64,000 nucleotides of DNA from Granulicella arctica. GTDB taxonomy: Bacteria; Acidobacteriota; Terriglobia; Terriglobales; Acidobacteriaceae. This document shows, in pieces, positions 54,659-63,896 of this stretch (position 1 is its first letter; the number at the start of each line of letters is the position of its first letter). The notes below the pieces were generated by a model. It saw nothing but the letters and a program-made list of their open reading frames with translations, searched no databases and was not told the origin of the DNA. The position numbers and the translations under genes are program-made. The stretch is from contig NZ_JAGTUT010000001.1 of assembly GCF_025685605.1 (NCBI RefSeq), positions 2,108,001 to 2,172,000 on the forward strand, read 5' to 3'.

Positions 54659-55177
54659 TCAATCGCGAGAGGGTGATTCGTGGACCTGCTCAACATAAAG
54701 CGGGTCGTGCTCAGGGGCATCCAGGCGCACGCCGTTCCAATCCTCCGCGACAACGATACTGTTGCCGGGATTGCGGGGATCATAGCGCACCTGCACCGGA
54801 AGGTCGATGCGCAGATGGCGTACGTGGTCTGCGAGGCTGGTGACATCCTGCGCACATTCGTAGGTAACACCGGCGATGCGGTAGCGGTAGATCAGTACAT
54901 GAGGCGAGAGAAGGTAGTCCGGCGGCACGTCCAGGGAGCCGTCCTCGCTGTTGTCTTCCGTCGTGCCGTCGATGCCGACGATGCTTCCGTCGATAATGCG
55001 GCCTTCATGGGCGAGCAGGGTGCGGCGCTGTAGCTCGATTTCGTCGGGAGACTCGCGTTTGCGGAGTTTGGAGTAGAGAAAGATGCCGCCCAGGGCAAGC
55101 AACGTAGCTGCGACGGCGCCCACCTGTTGCCGGGTGATGCGGTCGAGGTGAAGAGAGGATGGAAGATGCGGGAGCAC
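54659..55177 (-). CDS. Membrane-anchored hypothetical protein, DUF3592-like
   Basis: Protein of 172 residues. One membrane helix (VGAVAATLLALGGIFLY, near residue 20) is followed by a basic stretch and a soluble domain containing YRYRIAGVTYECAQDV and VRYDPRNPGNSIV. The last motif resembles the C-terminal strand of DUF3592-type proteins, but I cannot confirm it. Located immediately upstream of the cation-efflux gene (31-bp gap, same strand), it may be in one operon with it. Confidence 0.7.
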   Translation of the reverse strand: MLPHLPSSLHLDRITRQQVGAVAATLLALGGIFLYSKLRKRESPDEIELQRRTLLAHEGRIIDGSIVGIDGTTEDNSEDGSLDVPPDYLLSPHVLIYRYRIAGVTYECAQDVTSLADHVRHLRIDLPVQVRYDPRNPGNSIVVAEDWNGVRLDAPEHDPLYVEQVHESPSRD

Positions 55178-55281
55178 AGAGCCTTTTGCACAGGATAGAC
55201 CATTGCGCGCGGTTGCGGAGAACGATAGCTGTTAGCAGCAAAGGTGACGTCTGCCGATTGACGATATACTGAAACGTGCCA

Positions 55282-55953
55282 ATGAAGCCGTCTTTTTCCA
55301 GCTCTGCCCTCACCTCTTCGGACTTATCCACTCGCCTCAAGACCACGTCTGGTCATTCGAGGACCACATCCATTCCGCTGCAAGCAGCACACCCACTGGA
55401 TCTGGGCGACGGACGCCGTATTCGATCGACCACGGTAATCTGTGTTCGCCGGGGCGACTCGGTCGTCATGGCAGCAGACGGGCAGGTCTCTCTCGGCTCA
55501 ACTGTTATGAAGTCCTCGGCGAAAAAAATTCGCCGCCTCTACCAGGACAAAGTATTGGCTGGTTTTGCGGGATCGACAGCGGATGCGTTCTCACTCTTCG
55601 CGCGCTTCGAGACCAAGCTAGAGCAGTATGCTGGCAATCTTGGCCGCGCAGCCGTTGAGCTTGCGAAGGATTGGCGGACGGACAAGATGCTGCGCCAGTT
55701 AGAGGCGCTGCTCATTGTGGCTGACCCGAAGCAGACGTTCCTGCTGAGCGGGACCGGCGACGTAATCGATCCAGATGAGGGGATTGCGACGATCGGCTCG
55801 GGCGGCAGCTATGCGCTGGCGTCGGCACGGGCTTTGATGGAGAACACGGACCTTTCCGCCCGCGATATAGCCGAGAAGAGCCTCCGTATCGCGGGACAGA
55901 TCTGCATCTACACCAACGACCACATCATGATCGAAGAGTTGAAGGCCGAGTAG
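55282..55953 (+). CDS. hslV: HslV peptidase with unusually long N-terminal propeptide
   Basis: Threonine peptidase of the HslUV protease. The mature-like part begins at codon 55429: [20 protein letters not shown], with the double Thr in the place where E. coli HslV has its active Thr after Met. Other family text is present ([43 protein letters not shown]). No ATG, GTG or TTG occurs in frame between 55282 and the Thr. Even the shortest model has 49 extra residues, rich in Ser/Thr/Arg, that must be removed to free the Thr. The start is ATG 55282 or GTG 55276. TATACT lies 5 bp before 55276, so the message may be nearly leaderless. hslU follows 57 bp on. Confidence 0.88.
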   Translation: MKPSFSSSALTSSDLSTRLKTTSGHSRTTSIPLQAAHPLDLGDGRRIRSTTVICVRRGDSVVMAADGQVSLGSTVMKSSAKKIRRLYQDKVLAGFAGSTADAFSLFARFETKLEQYAGNLGRAAVELAKDWRTDKMLRQLEALLIVADPKQTFLLSGTGDVIDPDEGIATIGSGGSYALASARALMENTDLSARDIAEKSLRIAGQICIYTNDHIMIEELKAE

Positions 55954-56010
55954 CAGAGGTTCATCGCTACCAAACTCGAAACAAAATCTTGCAGTCAGGA
56001 GCACCGCATC

Positions 56011-57633
56011 ATGGCAATTTTTCTTCCTGGAACAGCCGACGATCAGGCGCTCTCTCTCGATGAGATGACACCGCGGGAGATCGTCGCGGAGCTGGACAAG
56101 TACGTCGTCGGACAACATGCAGCCAAGCGGGCCGTAGCCATTGCGTTGCGCAACCGCTCCCGCCGGCAGAAGCTTCCGCCAGATCTGGCCGAAGACATCA
56201 TGCCGAAGAACATCATCATGATAGGGCCCACAGGCGTCGGCAAGACGGAGATTGCTCGGCGGCTTGCGAAGCTGACCAACTCGCCGTTTCTCAAGGTCGA
56301 AGCCTCGAAGTTTACAGAGGTTGGCTACGTTGGGCGTGATGTTGAGTCGATCGTTCGCGATCTCGTTGAGATTGCAGTCGATATGGTGCGCGAGGAAAAG
56401 CTGGAGGATGTCGAAGACAAGGCCGAACTGAATGCCGAAGACCGGCTACTTGACCTGCTCTTACCGCCTTCTCCGGTGGCGGCGACTCCTGCGGCTACGA
56501 CCGCGGCAGCAGCTACGAGCGAGCCCGGCAGCAACGTGATTCAGCTTCCTGCCTCGGCACTCGTTGATGACGTAACCCATGTTGAAGCCGAGGGCGAAGA
56601 TGAAAAGCCGGGTGACCGGCATCAGAGGACGCGTGAGAAGCTACGCCAGCAGTTCCGCGAGGGCAAGCTCGACGACCGAATGGTGGAGCTGGATGTACGT
56701 GATCGCAATCAGCCCAGCTTCGAATTTGTGACGAACCAAGGTCCGGATGACTCCGACATGAACCTCAAAGACATGCTGCCCGGCCTGTTCGGTCAGCGGA
56801 CCAAGAAGCGCAAGATGAAGGTGTCGGAAGCCTTCGAATACCTGGTCTCCGAAGAGGAGAGCCGCCTCATCGATATGGACCAGGTGACGCGGCTAGCCGT
56901 CGATCGGGTTGAGGACTCAGGCATTGTGTTTCTCGACGAGATCGACAAGATCGCCGGTAGGGAAGGTGGGCATGGTCCTGATGTGTCGCGTGAGGGTGTC
57001 CAGCGGGACATTCTGCCCATCGTTGAAGGCACGACCGTAAACACGAAGTACGGCATGGTCTCGACGGACCACATCCTCTTTATCGCGGCTGGCGCCTTCC
57101 ACGTCTCGAAGCCAAGCGACCTGATTCCCGAGTTGCAGGGGCGCTTTCCCATTCGCGTGGAATTGCACTCGCTCACGGTCAATGACTTTATCCGCATCCT
57201 GACGGAACCGAAGTCGTCGCTCGTGAAGCAATCCACCGCGCTGCTTGAGACTGAGGGGTTGAAGCTTGAATTCACGCCTGAGGCCCTGGCCGAGATGGCT
57301 CAGTTTGCATTTCGGGTGAATGAGACGACTGAGAACATCGGAGCGCGTCGCCTTCATACCATCATGGAGCGGGTGCTCGATGAGATCAGCTTCCAGGCAC
57401 CGGATCTCTTCAAGAGTCCGCGCGCCGAGGCTACCGACGAAGGCGTAATCGCCGAGATTGGCGCATCGGCTTCACTTACCGGTGAGGTTCAGCCGCCTTC
57501 GCCTCCACTGCCGGTCATCGAACGCCAGACTGCAACTGGTGTTGAGAAGGTGATCGTGGTCGATCCTGAGTACGTTCGTCAGCAGGTCGCCAGCATCGTG
57601 AAGGATCAGGACCTGAGCCGCTACATTCTGTAA
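56011..57633 (+). CDS. hslU: HslU ATPase of the HslUV protease
   Basis: Protein of 540 residues, about 100 longer than E. coli HslU. The AAA+ module has Walker [10 protein letters not shown] near residue 72, preceded by the family start [21 protein letters not shown], and Walker [11 protein letters not shown] near 310. The intermediate (I) domain carries an Ala/Thr/Pro-rich linker (about residues 150-205, [20 protein letters not shown] and acidic residues after it) absent from E. coli. The C-terminus SRYIL fits the HslV docking tail. AGGAG lies about 10 bp before the ATG. It forms a two-gene operon with hslV. Confidence 0.95.
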   Translation: MAIFLPGTADDQALSLDEMTPREIVAELDKYVVGQHAAKRAVAIALRNRSRRQKLPPDLAEDIMPKNIIMIGPTGVGKTEIARRLAKLTNSPFLKVEASKFTEVGYVGRDVESIVRDLVEIAVDMVREEKLEDVEDKAELNAEDRLLDLLLPPSPVAATPAATTAAAATSEPGSNVIQLPASALVDDVTHVEAEGEDEKPGDRHQRTREKLRQQFREGKLDDRMVELDVRDRNQPSFEFVTNQGPDDSDMNLKDMLPGLFGQRTKKRKMKVSEAFEYLVSEEESRLIDMDQVTRLAVDRVEDSGIVFLDEIDKIAGREGGHGPDVSREGVQRDILPIVEGTTVNTKYGMVSTDHILFIAAGAFHVSKPSDLIPELQGRFPIRVELHSLTVNDFIRILTEPKSSLVKQSTALLETEGLKLEFTPEALAEMAQFAFRVNETTENIGARRLHTIMERVLDEISFQAPDLFKSPRAEATDEGVIAEIGASASLTGEVQPPSPPLPVIERQTATGVEKVIVVDPEYVRQQVASIVKDQDLSRYIL

Positions 57634-57649
57634 AAGACATGAGCCTGCA

Positions 57650-57686
57650 AACAGGAAAGGCGGCCGCAATGGCCGCCTTTCCTGTT
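57650..57686. terminator. 16-bp perfect hairpin between hslU and transaldolase
   Basis: AACAGGAAAGGCGGCC (57650-57665) pairs with GGCCGCCTTTCCTGTT (57671-57686) around a 5-nt loop. Perfect 16-bp stem, 16 bp after the hslU stop and just before the end of the convergent transaldolase gene. Likely terminates both. Confidence 0.85.
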
Positions 57687-57700
57687 GTACTTAGAGCAAG

Positions 57701-58693
57701 TTATGCGTTCGCAGGCTGGCTGATCTCGCTGAGGCGCTTTGCAAGCAGCTTCTCGAGATCTTCGAGTGCCTTGGAAAAGCCCTCGATGCCTTCCTTCAGT
57801 TTGTCGTGGGCCATGCGATCTTCGGCGTGCATCTTCTCGAAGGTTTCTTTGTCCATGGGAATCTTCTTGATGTCGAGATCCTTGGCTTTGGAGGCGTCGA
57901 GCTTGAGAGGCAGATCACCCTCGGTCGAGTCCAGTTCGGCGAGCAGCTTGGGCGCGATAGTCAGCAGGTCGCAGCCCGCGAGTTCTGTAATCTCGCTGAT
58001 GTTGCGGAAGCTGGCTCCCATGACGACCGTCTTGTAGTTGAAGTGCTTGTAATACTTGTAGATCGTTGTCACAGATTGAACACCAGGGTCATCTGCGCCT
58101 TGGTAATCCTTGCCCGTATCCTTTTTGTACCAATCGAGAATACGACCTACGAATGGGGAGATGAGCGTGACCTTGGCTTCGGCACAGGCAACGGCCTGGT
58201 GTATGCCAAAGAGGAGCGTCAGGTTGCAGTGAATGCCCTCTCGCTCCAGGATCTCGGCGGCTTTAATGCCCTCCCAGGTCGAGGCGATCTTGACGAGGAC
58301 GCGCTTGCGATCGATGCCGGCCTTGTCGTACTGGCTGATAATGTCGCGAGCCTGCTCGAGAGTCTTTTCCGTATCGTAGCTGAGGCGGGCGTCCACTTCG
58401 GTCGAAACGCGGCCGGGAACGATGTCAAGAATCTTGCGCCCGAAGGCTACGGCGAGCGTTTTGAACGCGAATGCAGCGACATCCTTGTCGGAGGCGCTAT
58501 CGCCAGCCTGCTTGCGTGCCTCTTTCAGAACGTCATCAACGATCGACTGGTACTCGCTCTTCTCGGCGGCGGCGGCGATGAGGGATGGGTTGGTGGTCGA
58601 ATCGGTCGGCTTGAACTTCTCGATCGAATTGATATCGCCGGTGTCGGCGACCACGGTTGTCACTTTTTTCAGTTGTTCCAGTAGTGTTGCCAT
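57701..58693 (-). CDS. tal: Transaldolase (TalB type)
   Basis: Protein of 330 residues of the pentose phosphate pathway; it moves a dihydroxyacetone unit from sedoheptulose 7-phosphate to glyceraldehyde 3-phosphate. The Schiff-base lysine lies in [12 protein letters not shown] near residue 136, preceded by [15 protein letters not shown], and the signature DSTTNPSLI sits near residue 31. The length matches TalB (317) more than the short TalC/FSA type. Stands alone; convergent with hslU. Confidence 0.95.
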   Translation of the reverse strand: MATLLEQLKKVTTVVADTGDINSIEKFKPTDSTTNPSLIAAAAEKSEYQSIVDDVLKEARKQAGDSASDKDVAAFAFKTLAVAFGRKILDIVPGRVSTEVDARLSYDTEKTLEQARDIISQYDKAGIDRKRVLVKIASTWEGIKAAEILEREGIHCNLTLLFGIHQAVACAEAKVTLISPFVGRILDWYKKDTGKDYQGADDPGVQSVTTIYKYYKHFNYKTVVMGASFRNISEITELAGCDLLTIAPKLLAELDSTEGDLPLKLDASKAKDLDIKKIPMDKETFEKMHAEDRMAHDKLKEGIEGFSKALEDLEKLLAKRLSEISQPANA

Positions 58694-58831
58694 AGCTCGA
58701 AACTCCTTCGGAGTACGCCACTAGCTTACCAAGAATGTCTTTGTACAGCGTGGCGATCCAGTAAAACGGCGTGAATTGACGACTCGCCTTCTTTTAGTTG
58801 GATGCGTCGTGTGGATTTTCGAACGTAGTGG

Positions 58832-59965
58832 TCAGGGGTGTATCTCTTCGCGAGAAGGAGCACCGGGAGAGCTTTCGTTGCCGGTATTGTCGACGGCTGT
58901 AACGGTATAGCTGTAGATGTGACCTGGAATTACGCTGGCATCCTTGAAGCCGGGCTCTTGAACAGGAGTCGGAGTGAGTCGCGCTGCGGAGCCGATAGCG
59001 GCTCCGTTGGCGTCAAGGTCCTGACGATAAACGATATAGCCGGCGAGATCTACCTCCGTGTTTGGTCTCCAGGAGAGATCGATGGTGGGTCCAGCGCCAA
59101 TAGGTGCGCTGGCGATTGTCTCTAGTCCACTCGGGGCTCGGGGCGGGAACGAATCGCGCATCAGCACCTGTACCGGTGCGGAGGGTGCACTGCGAATCTC
59201 CAGCGCTTTCCCTCCAAGAACGACCTTTCTGACACGCTGTGCAGTGTAGGTGTACGTCACTCCACGGCGGGCGGTTGCATCGAGCGTGCCACCGGCATCT
59301 TGCAGAAATGGGGCGTCCGCAGAAGTAGCTTTACGGGCCCGTAGATGCAACCCTGCAGGTTCGTTTGCGGCCTTGGCCGCCGTCTGCTTACCCGAAGCTA
59401 AAGTCACAGGACTATCGATACGAAGGCGGCTAAGTTCAATCGCATCAGTAGCATCCCTCGGCTCCCACTGGAGCAGCGCACCCTCTGCGGTCGTGCGCAC
59501 ACGGATGTGTGTGACCGTCGGCGGTGCAGACCCTGCAGCGGCGAAGGCGGGGGCTGACAGCCCCGCAGAGCGCTCCTGATCGTTGACGAGCGTGACCTGG
59601 TACTGAATCAACCGCTGCGGGTCAGCGACGAGATCAGGCGAAAGCAGATCTGTCGTCTCGGAAGAACCGGGGCGCACTGCCAGGCGACGGGTCAGCGAGC
59701 AGTGTGCTGTCGGAGCGATGGTGCGGCAGATCTCCGCTATGGTCGCTCCCTTGATGGTCAGTTCGTCTGTGGTCTTTGCAGGCGTTGTCCAGTGAAGCTT
59801 TACCTCATCGCCTACTCTTTCGGCATTCAAGTCAGTGACGATCTTTGGCAGATGCAGCGAGGGAGGCCGCGGCGGACCCGGATTTGCGCATCCTAATAGC
59901 AGGACTGAACCCAGGAACAAGAGGCGTTTAGCCGGATTTGAGCATAGGTTAGCCGGCAGAGTCAT
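58832..59965 (-). CDS. Lipoprotein with fibronectin type III-like domains
   Basis: Protein of 377 residues. A signal peptide ending LLLGC gives a lipobox with the cysteine near residue 26, so it is probably attached to a membrane outside the cytoplasm. At least two FN3-like segments occur: LNAERVGDEVKLHWTTP near residue 46, and the C-terminal PTIDLSWRPNTEVDLAGYIVYR with DNTGNESSPG closing the domain. Function unknown; such proteins often help in adhesion or cell-wall contact. Divergent from the XRE-cupin gene. Confidence 0.82.
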   Translation of the reverse strand: MTLPANLCSNPAKRLLFLGSVLLLGCANPGPPRPPSLHLPKIVTDLNAERVGDEVKLHWTTPAKTTDELTIKGATIAEICRTIAPTAHCSLTRRLAVRPGSSETTDLLSPDLVADPQRLIQYQVTLVNDQERSAGLSAPAFAAAGSAPPTVTHIRVRTTAEGALLQWEPRDATDAIELSRLRIDSPVTLASGKQTAAKAANEPAGLHLRARKATSADAPFLQDAGGTLDATARRGVTYTYTAQRVRKVVLGGKALEIRSAPSAPVQVLMRDSFPPRAPSGLETIASAPIGAGPTIDLSWRPNTEVDLAGYIVYRQDLDANGAAIGSAARLTPTPVQEPGFKDASVIPGHIYSYTVTAVDNTGNESSPGAPSREEIHP

Positions 59966-60099
59966 CCATCACAGGCTAGCATCCCGACCCGAAGACTTGC
60001 CCTATGTCGACTGCTGCAGGTGGAATCTAAAGTCCGCGATCGACCGTACATCTTTTGACCGGATTTAAACATCTGTTTGCGAGACGAATACTATTTCCG

Positions 60100-60924
60100 A
60101 TGCCGACAAAAACCATGATAAAGCCCAGCGAAATGTCTACTTCCATCGAAGTTACGCCCATGCCTCCAACCCTTCCCAACGAAGGCTTACTTCAGGTCGA
60201 TGGAGAGGCCGCCGAGGCTTTTATCGCGGAAAAGCGTATCGGGGAACGCATTAAGTACTTGCGCCTCAAGAAATCAATGGGTCTGGTTGAATTAGGAAGG
60301 CATACCGGACTCTCGGCAAGCTTTTTGTCTCAGTTGGAGACAGGCCGCGTTGTTCCGACGCTGCGGAATCTGGCACGTATTGCCATGGTGTTCTCGAAGG
60401 ATTTAAGTTACTTCTTCGATCCTGAACCGCAAACGCTCTTTCGAGTGCATCGGACGAAGGATCGCCTGCGTCTCCCGCAGACTGGTGTCGACGATCCCAC
60501 GTACTTCTTCGAAAGCCTTGGTTATCTGGTTCCCGATCGCCAACTCGATCCTTACTTTGCAGAATTCCTGCCGGGCAAGGCCGGTCGCGGATCGCGCGCC
60601 CATCAGCATGTCGGCTGCGAGTTTCTCTATGTACTCAGTGGTGCGCTCGACATCCAGCATGGTGATGGTCGCTATCACCTGGAGGCAGGCGACGCGGTTT
60701 ATTTTGACGCCAATACGATCCATAGCTACGCCTGCGCAGGCGATGTATCGGCTACGGTGGTGATTGTGACCCTGCAGCAGCCAGTTGCCATACAGGCGGC
60801 GAGCCGTGGCCACGGCCCGAGACTTGCGAACGGCGGCAGTAAGGTGCGCAACATCAATGCTGCAGAGATGCGTTCCCCAGTGGATAGTACGACGAGTGGC
60901 AAGAAGGCGACTGTCTCGCACTGA
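60100..60924 (+). CDS. XRE-family regulator with C-terminal cupin
   Basis: Protein of about 274 residues. A hydrophilic N-terminus is followed by an XRE helix-turn-helix (about residues 47-102: IGERIKYLRLKKSMGLVELG, SASFLSQLETGRVVPTLRNL) and a cupin_2 domain (about 150-230) with HQHVGCEFLYVLSGALDI and GDAVYFDANTIHSYACAG, which supply possible metal ligands. Such regulators sense a small molecule and control nearby genes. The alpha-galactosidase 55 bp downstream is the obvious candidate target, but this is inference. The start is uncertain: TTG 60055, ATG 60100, 60115 or 60133; none has a good ribosome binding site. Confidence 0.83.
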   Translation: MPTKTMIKPSEMSTSIEVTPMPPTLPNEGLLQVDGEAAEAFIAEKRIGERIKYLRLKKSMGLVELGRHTGLSASFLSQLETGRVVPTLRNLARIAMVFSKDLSYFFDPEPQTLFRVHRTKDRLRLPQTGVDDPTYFFESLGYLVPDRQLDPYFAEFLPGKAGRGSRAHQHVGCEFLYVLSGALDIQHGDGRYHLEAGDAVYFDANTIHSYACAGDVSATVVIVTLQQPVAIQAASRGHGPRLANGGSKVRNINAAEMRSPVDSTTSGKKATVSH

Positions 60925-60979
60925 TGGGGCACGTCGAAGTTCTGTAGACCGAACTTGTTGCATGGGCTATCGTGTTGGG

Positions 60980-62326
60980 ATGCCTTTGAAGACCCTGATC
61001 GCCTCCTGCTTTGTAGTACTTAGCGCCTCTAACCTGTCAGCGCAGGGTCCCCTGGCCGCCAACCCCCCTATGGGCTGGAATAGCTGGGACTCATATGGCT
61101 TGACGATCACCGAGGCGCAGTTCGGTGTGAACGTCGACGTCCTCAGCAGCCGTCTGAAGCCATTCGGCTGGAAGTATGTCGTGATCGACGAGGGCTGGTA
61201 CCTGAAGAATCCTTCAGCGCAGAAGCCTGAGGAATTTCAGTACACCTTGAACGAGCGCGGACAGTACTCGCCCGCGCTTAATCGCTTTCCTTCAGCCGAC
61301 AAGGGAGCAGGGCTAAAGCTTGTAGGTGACTCGGTCCATGCGAAGGGGCTACTGTTCGGAATTCACATCATTCGTGGCATTCCGAAAGAGACGGTCCATT
61401 CGAATAGCGTGATGATTGCCGGCGGCTTCCATCCGGCTGATGCGGCGGATACGACCGATACCTGTTCTTGGAATTCCGACAACTTTGGCGTGCGAGATAA
61501 CGCTGCTGGACAGGCCTGGTATGACGGCCTGATTCGCCAGTATGCCTCGTGGGGCGTCGACTATCTGAAGGTCGATTGCATCGCCTCGCACCCGTACAAA
61601 GCCGACGAGATTCGCATGATCCATCGGGCGATTGTGAAATCCGGAAGACCGATCGTGCTCAGCCTTTCCCCCGGTCCGACGGCGCTTGAGAATGCTGCTG
61701 AGGTTGGCCAGAATGCTCAGCTCTGGCGTATCTCCGACGACGTCTGGGACTATTGGGATCGGCCAGCGGGCAAGGAGTTTCCGAAGCCGCTCAAGCGGCA
61801 ATTTGCCACAATCGCCAGTTGGGCAAAGTATACGAAGCCGGGTAACTGGCCGGATGCAGACATGCTTCCACTCGGCGAACTGCGCCCTGTTCCGGGCTAC
61901 GAAGCGCCTAGAACTTCGAGGCTGACGCATGTCGAGCAGCAGACGATGCTGACGCTCTGGTCGATCTCGCGGTCTCCACTCTTCATGGGTGGCAATCTAA
62001 CGATGCTCGATGAAGCTACGGCAGCGCTGTTGACTAATGCGGAGGTACTTGCGGTCGATCAGCATGGGCACGATCAGCGAGTCGCCATGCAGGATGGCGA
62101 CCTGATCGCGTGGACCTCGAAGGGGGTTGGCGATCGGCAGTACCTTGCACTCTTCAACCTTGGCGACAGCGCTGCGACGGTGAACACTTCTTTCGATCGC
62201 TATGGACTTGCGGGTACGAGCTACAAGCTGCGCGACCTGTGGGCAAAGAAGGATCTTGGTCAGGCGAAGGGGATTGCGCAGAGTCTGCCTGCGCATGGCT
62301 CGATGCTGCTGGAGCTGCGACCTTGA
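60980..62326 (+). CDS. GH27 alpha-galactosidase, secreted
   Basis: Protein of 448 residues. The signal peptide (MPLKTLIASCFVVLSASNLSAQ) shows export. The catalytic barrel starts with PPMGWNSWDSYG near residue 31, the nucleophile aspartate lies in YLKVDC, and the acid/base aspartate is expected in ISDDVWD; these are the GH27 marks for alpha-galactosidase, also seen in alpha-N-acetylgalactosaminidase. A C-terminal beta domain follows. Removes terminal alpha-galactose from plant oligosaccharides. ATG 60980 is chosen because the signal peptide starts there; ATG 60962 is possible. Confidence 0.92.
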   Translation: MPLKTLIASCFVVLSASNLSAQGPLAANPPMGWNSWDSYGLTITEAQFGVNVDVLSSRLKPFGWKYVVIDEGWYLKNPSAQKPEEFQYTLNERGQYSPALNRFPSADKGAGLKLVGDSVHAKGLLFGIHIIRGIPKETVHSNSVMIAGGFHPADAADTTDTCSWNSDNFGVRDNAAGQAWYDGLIRQYASWGVDYLKVDCIASHPYKADEIRMIHRAIVKSGRPIVLSLSPGPTALENAAEVGQNAQLWRISDDVWDYWDRPAGKEFPKPLKRQFATIASWAKYTKPGNWPDADMLPLGELRPVPGYEAPRTSRLTHVEQQTMLTLWSISRSPLFMGGNLTMLDEATAALLTNAEVLAVDQHGHDQRVAMQDGDLIAWTSKGVGDRQYLALFNLGDSAATVNTSFDRYGLAGTSYKLRDLWAKKDLGQAKGIAQSLPAHGSMLLELRP

Positions 62327-62368
62327 TGCTGGTTGCTTCGCAGCGGGTTTCGCCTTAGCATCGCCTGA

Positions 62369-63436
62369 GTGGAGAATCCCAAACCCAAGGCGAAGGTTGA
62401 CCTCAATCGTAAAGCTTCTGCCGATGCGGAGCGGCTGGTCTCGGCTGGGCGAGCGGATGACGACGACGCCTTTGAGCTGAAGCTGCGGCCGCACCGGCTC
62501 GCCGAGTTTATCGGTCAGACGAAGGCTAAGGAGCAGCTTGCCATCGCGCTCGAGGCTGCTAAGTCTCGCGGCGAGGCGCTCGATCATGTGCTGCTCTTCG
62601 GCCCTCCCGGGCTTGGAAAGACGACGCTGGCCACGATTATTGCCAATGAGCTTGAGGTCGGCTACCAGCAGACCTCGGGACCGGCGCTGCAGATTCAGGG
62701 CGACCTTACGGCGATTCTGACGAATCTGCGTGAGCGGCAGGTGCTCTTTCTGGACGAGATCCATCGGTTGCAGCCTGTGCTTGAGGAGAAGCTTTACACG
62801 GCCCTTGAGGACTACAAGCTCGACATCATCATCGGCCAGGGTCCGGCCGCGCGGACGCATGTGATGGAGATCAAGCCATTTACCTTTGTGGCGGCGACGA
62901 CGCGGCCTGGCCTGCTCTCTTCGCCGCTGCGGTCGCGGTTCGGCATCCTGCTGCGGCTGGAGTTCTATACGGATGATGAGCTGCGCTTTGTGGTGACTCG
63001 CTCGGCCGAGGTGCTTGGCGTGCCGATTGATCAGGATGGCGCTGCAGAGATCGCGATGCGGTCGCGCGGGACGCCGCGTATCGCCAATCGGTTGCTGCGG
63101 CGTGTGCGCGACTATGCCCAGGTGCGCGCGCACGGAAGCATCGATCGGCCTACGGCGCAGGCTGCGCTGGCTATGCTGGAGGTCGATGCGCATGGCTTTG
63201 ACGAGCTGGATCGGCGGCTTTTGCGGACGATCATTGAGAAGTACGACGGCGGCCCGGTCGGGCTGAACACGCTGGCGGCAGCGCTGGCTGAGGAGCAGGA
63301 TGCGCTCGAAGAGGTCTACGAGCCGTTTCTGATCCAGATCGGGTTTTTGGACCGGACGCCGCGGGGGCGTGTGGCGACGCGGCTTGCGTATGAGCATCTT
63401 GGGATCGAGATGCCGCGAAAGCTTAGTCTGTTCTAG
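62369..63436 (+). CDS. ruvB: Holliday junction helicase RuvB
   Basis: Protein of 355 residues that drives branch migration in recombination and repair with RuvA. Walker A is GPPGLGKTT near residue 76, Walker [10 protein letters not shown] near residue 127, sensor I and the arginine finger lie in [18 protein letters not shown], and the C-terminal winged helix contains [12 protein letters not shown]. The GTG at 62369 is the only nearby start; the first ~40 residues are a non-conserved basic/acidic leader. ruvA and ruvC are not in the window. Confidence 0.96.
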   Translation: MENPKPKAKVDLNRKASADAERLVSAGRADDDDAFELKLRPHRLAEFIGQTKAKEQLAIALEAAKSRGEALDHVLLFGPPGLGKTTLATIIANELEVGYQQTSGPALQIQGDLTAILTNLRERQVLFLDEIHRLQPVLEEKLYTALEDYKLDIIIGQGPAARTHVMEIKPFTFVAATTRPGLLSSPLRSRFGILLRLEFYTDDELRFVVTRSAEVLGVPIDQDGAAEIAMRSRGTPRIANRLLRRVRDYAQVRAHGSIDRPTAQAALAMLEVDAHGFDELDRRLLRTIIEKYDGGPVGLNTLAAALAEEQDALEEVYEPFLIQIGFLDRTPRGRVATRLAYEHLGIEMPRKLSLF

Positions 63437-63671
63437 GAATTTATTTTTCCAAGAAGTCCTAAAGTCTTCATTCGAGATAGTTTAAGTCTGGACTTTGTTT
63501 TGGACTCATGAGGTCTGGGGCCGCTTAGGCACCCTGTTGGAGAGGTGCTTTTGTCAAGTTGCGTGGTTTGAAAAGGACGCAGCGATGATGTGCGGGACCA
63601 GGACGAAAAAATAACGCAGATTTCCCCCGGAAATGATAATTAGAGAGGCAAGACTGGTGTATGCCATCCCG
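63437..63671. repeat. Near-tandem intergenic repeat, copy 1 (~235 bp)
   Basis: Starts right after the ruvB stop. The part 63454-63592 matches copy 2 at a constant offset of 236 bp, with roughly 16 to 18 mismatches by eye and no gaps. Inside are GCACC/GGTGC (63519-63542 region), an AAGTCC/GGACTT pair, a TTGTCAAG element and, near the end, TTTCC-CCC-GGAAA (63622-63634). No open frame is conserved, so this is a non-coding element. Confidence 0.8.
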
Positions 63672-63896
63672 GGATTTATATTTCTTTCAAAGTCCTAAAA
63701 TCTTCATTCAAAATAGTTTAAGTCTGGACTTAGTTTTGGACTCATGAGGTCTGGGGGCGCTTAGGCACCTTGTTGGAGAGGTGCGTTTGTCAAACTGCAC
63801 GGTTTAAATAGGACGCAATGATGAAGTGTGAGTGACGACGTAAGCGAATGCGGTCCCCTTTGGGAATGACGACTGGGAAACCAACGGCCAGAGCTT
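63672..63896. repeat. Near-tandem intergenic repeat, copy 2 (~225 bp)
   Basis: Direct repeat of the copy ahead of it, again with GCACC/GGTGC, TTGTCAA and a TCCC-CTTT-GGGA hairpin (63854-63865), here shifted by 3 bp relative to copy 1. It ends where the murQ-like gene stops. The preserved short inverted repeats in both copies suggest an RNA or protein-binding structure rather than random duplication. Confidence 0.8.

Noticed and set aside
61997-63397. 466-codon minus-strand frame antisense to galactosidase and ruvB
   Set aside because: Arg/Gln-rich text from the complementary strand of GC-rich coding DNA.
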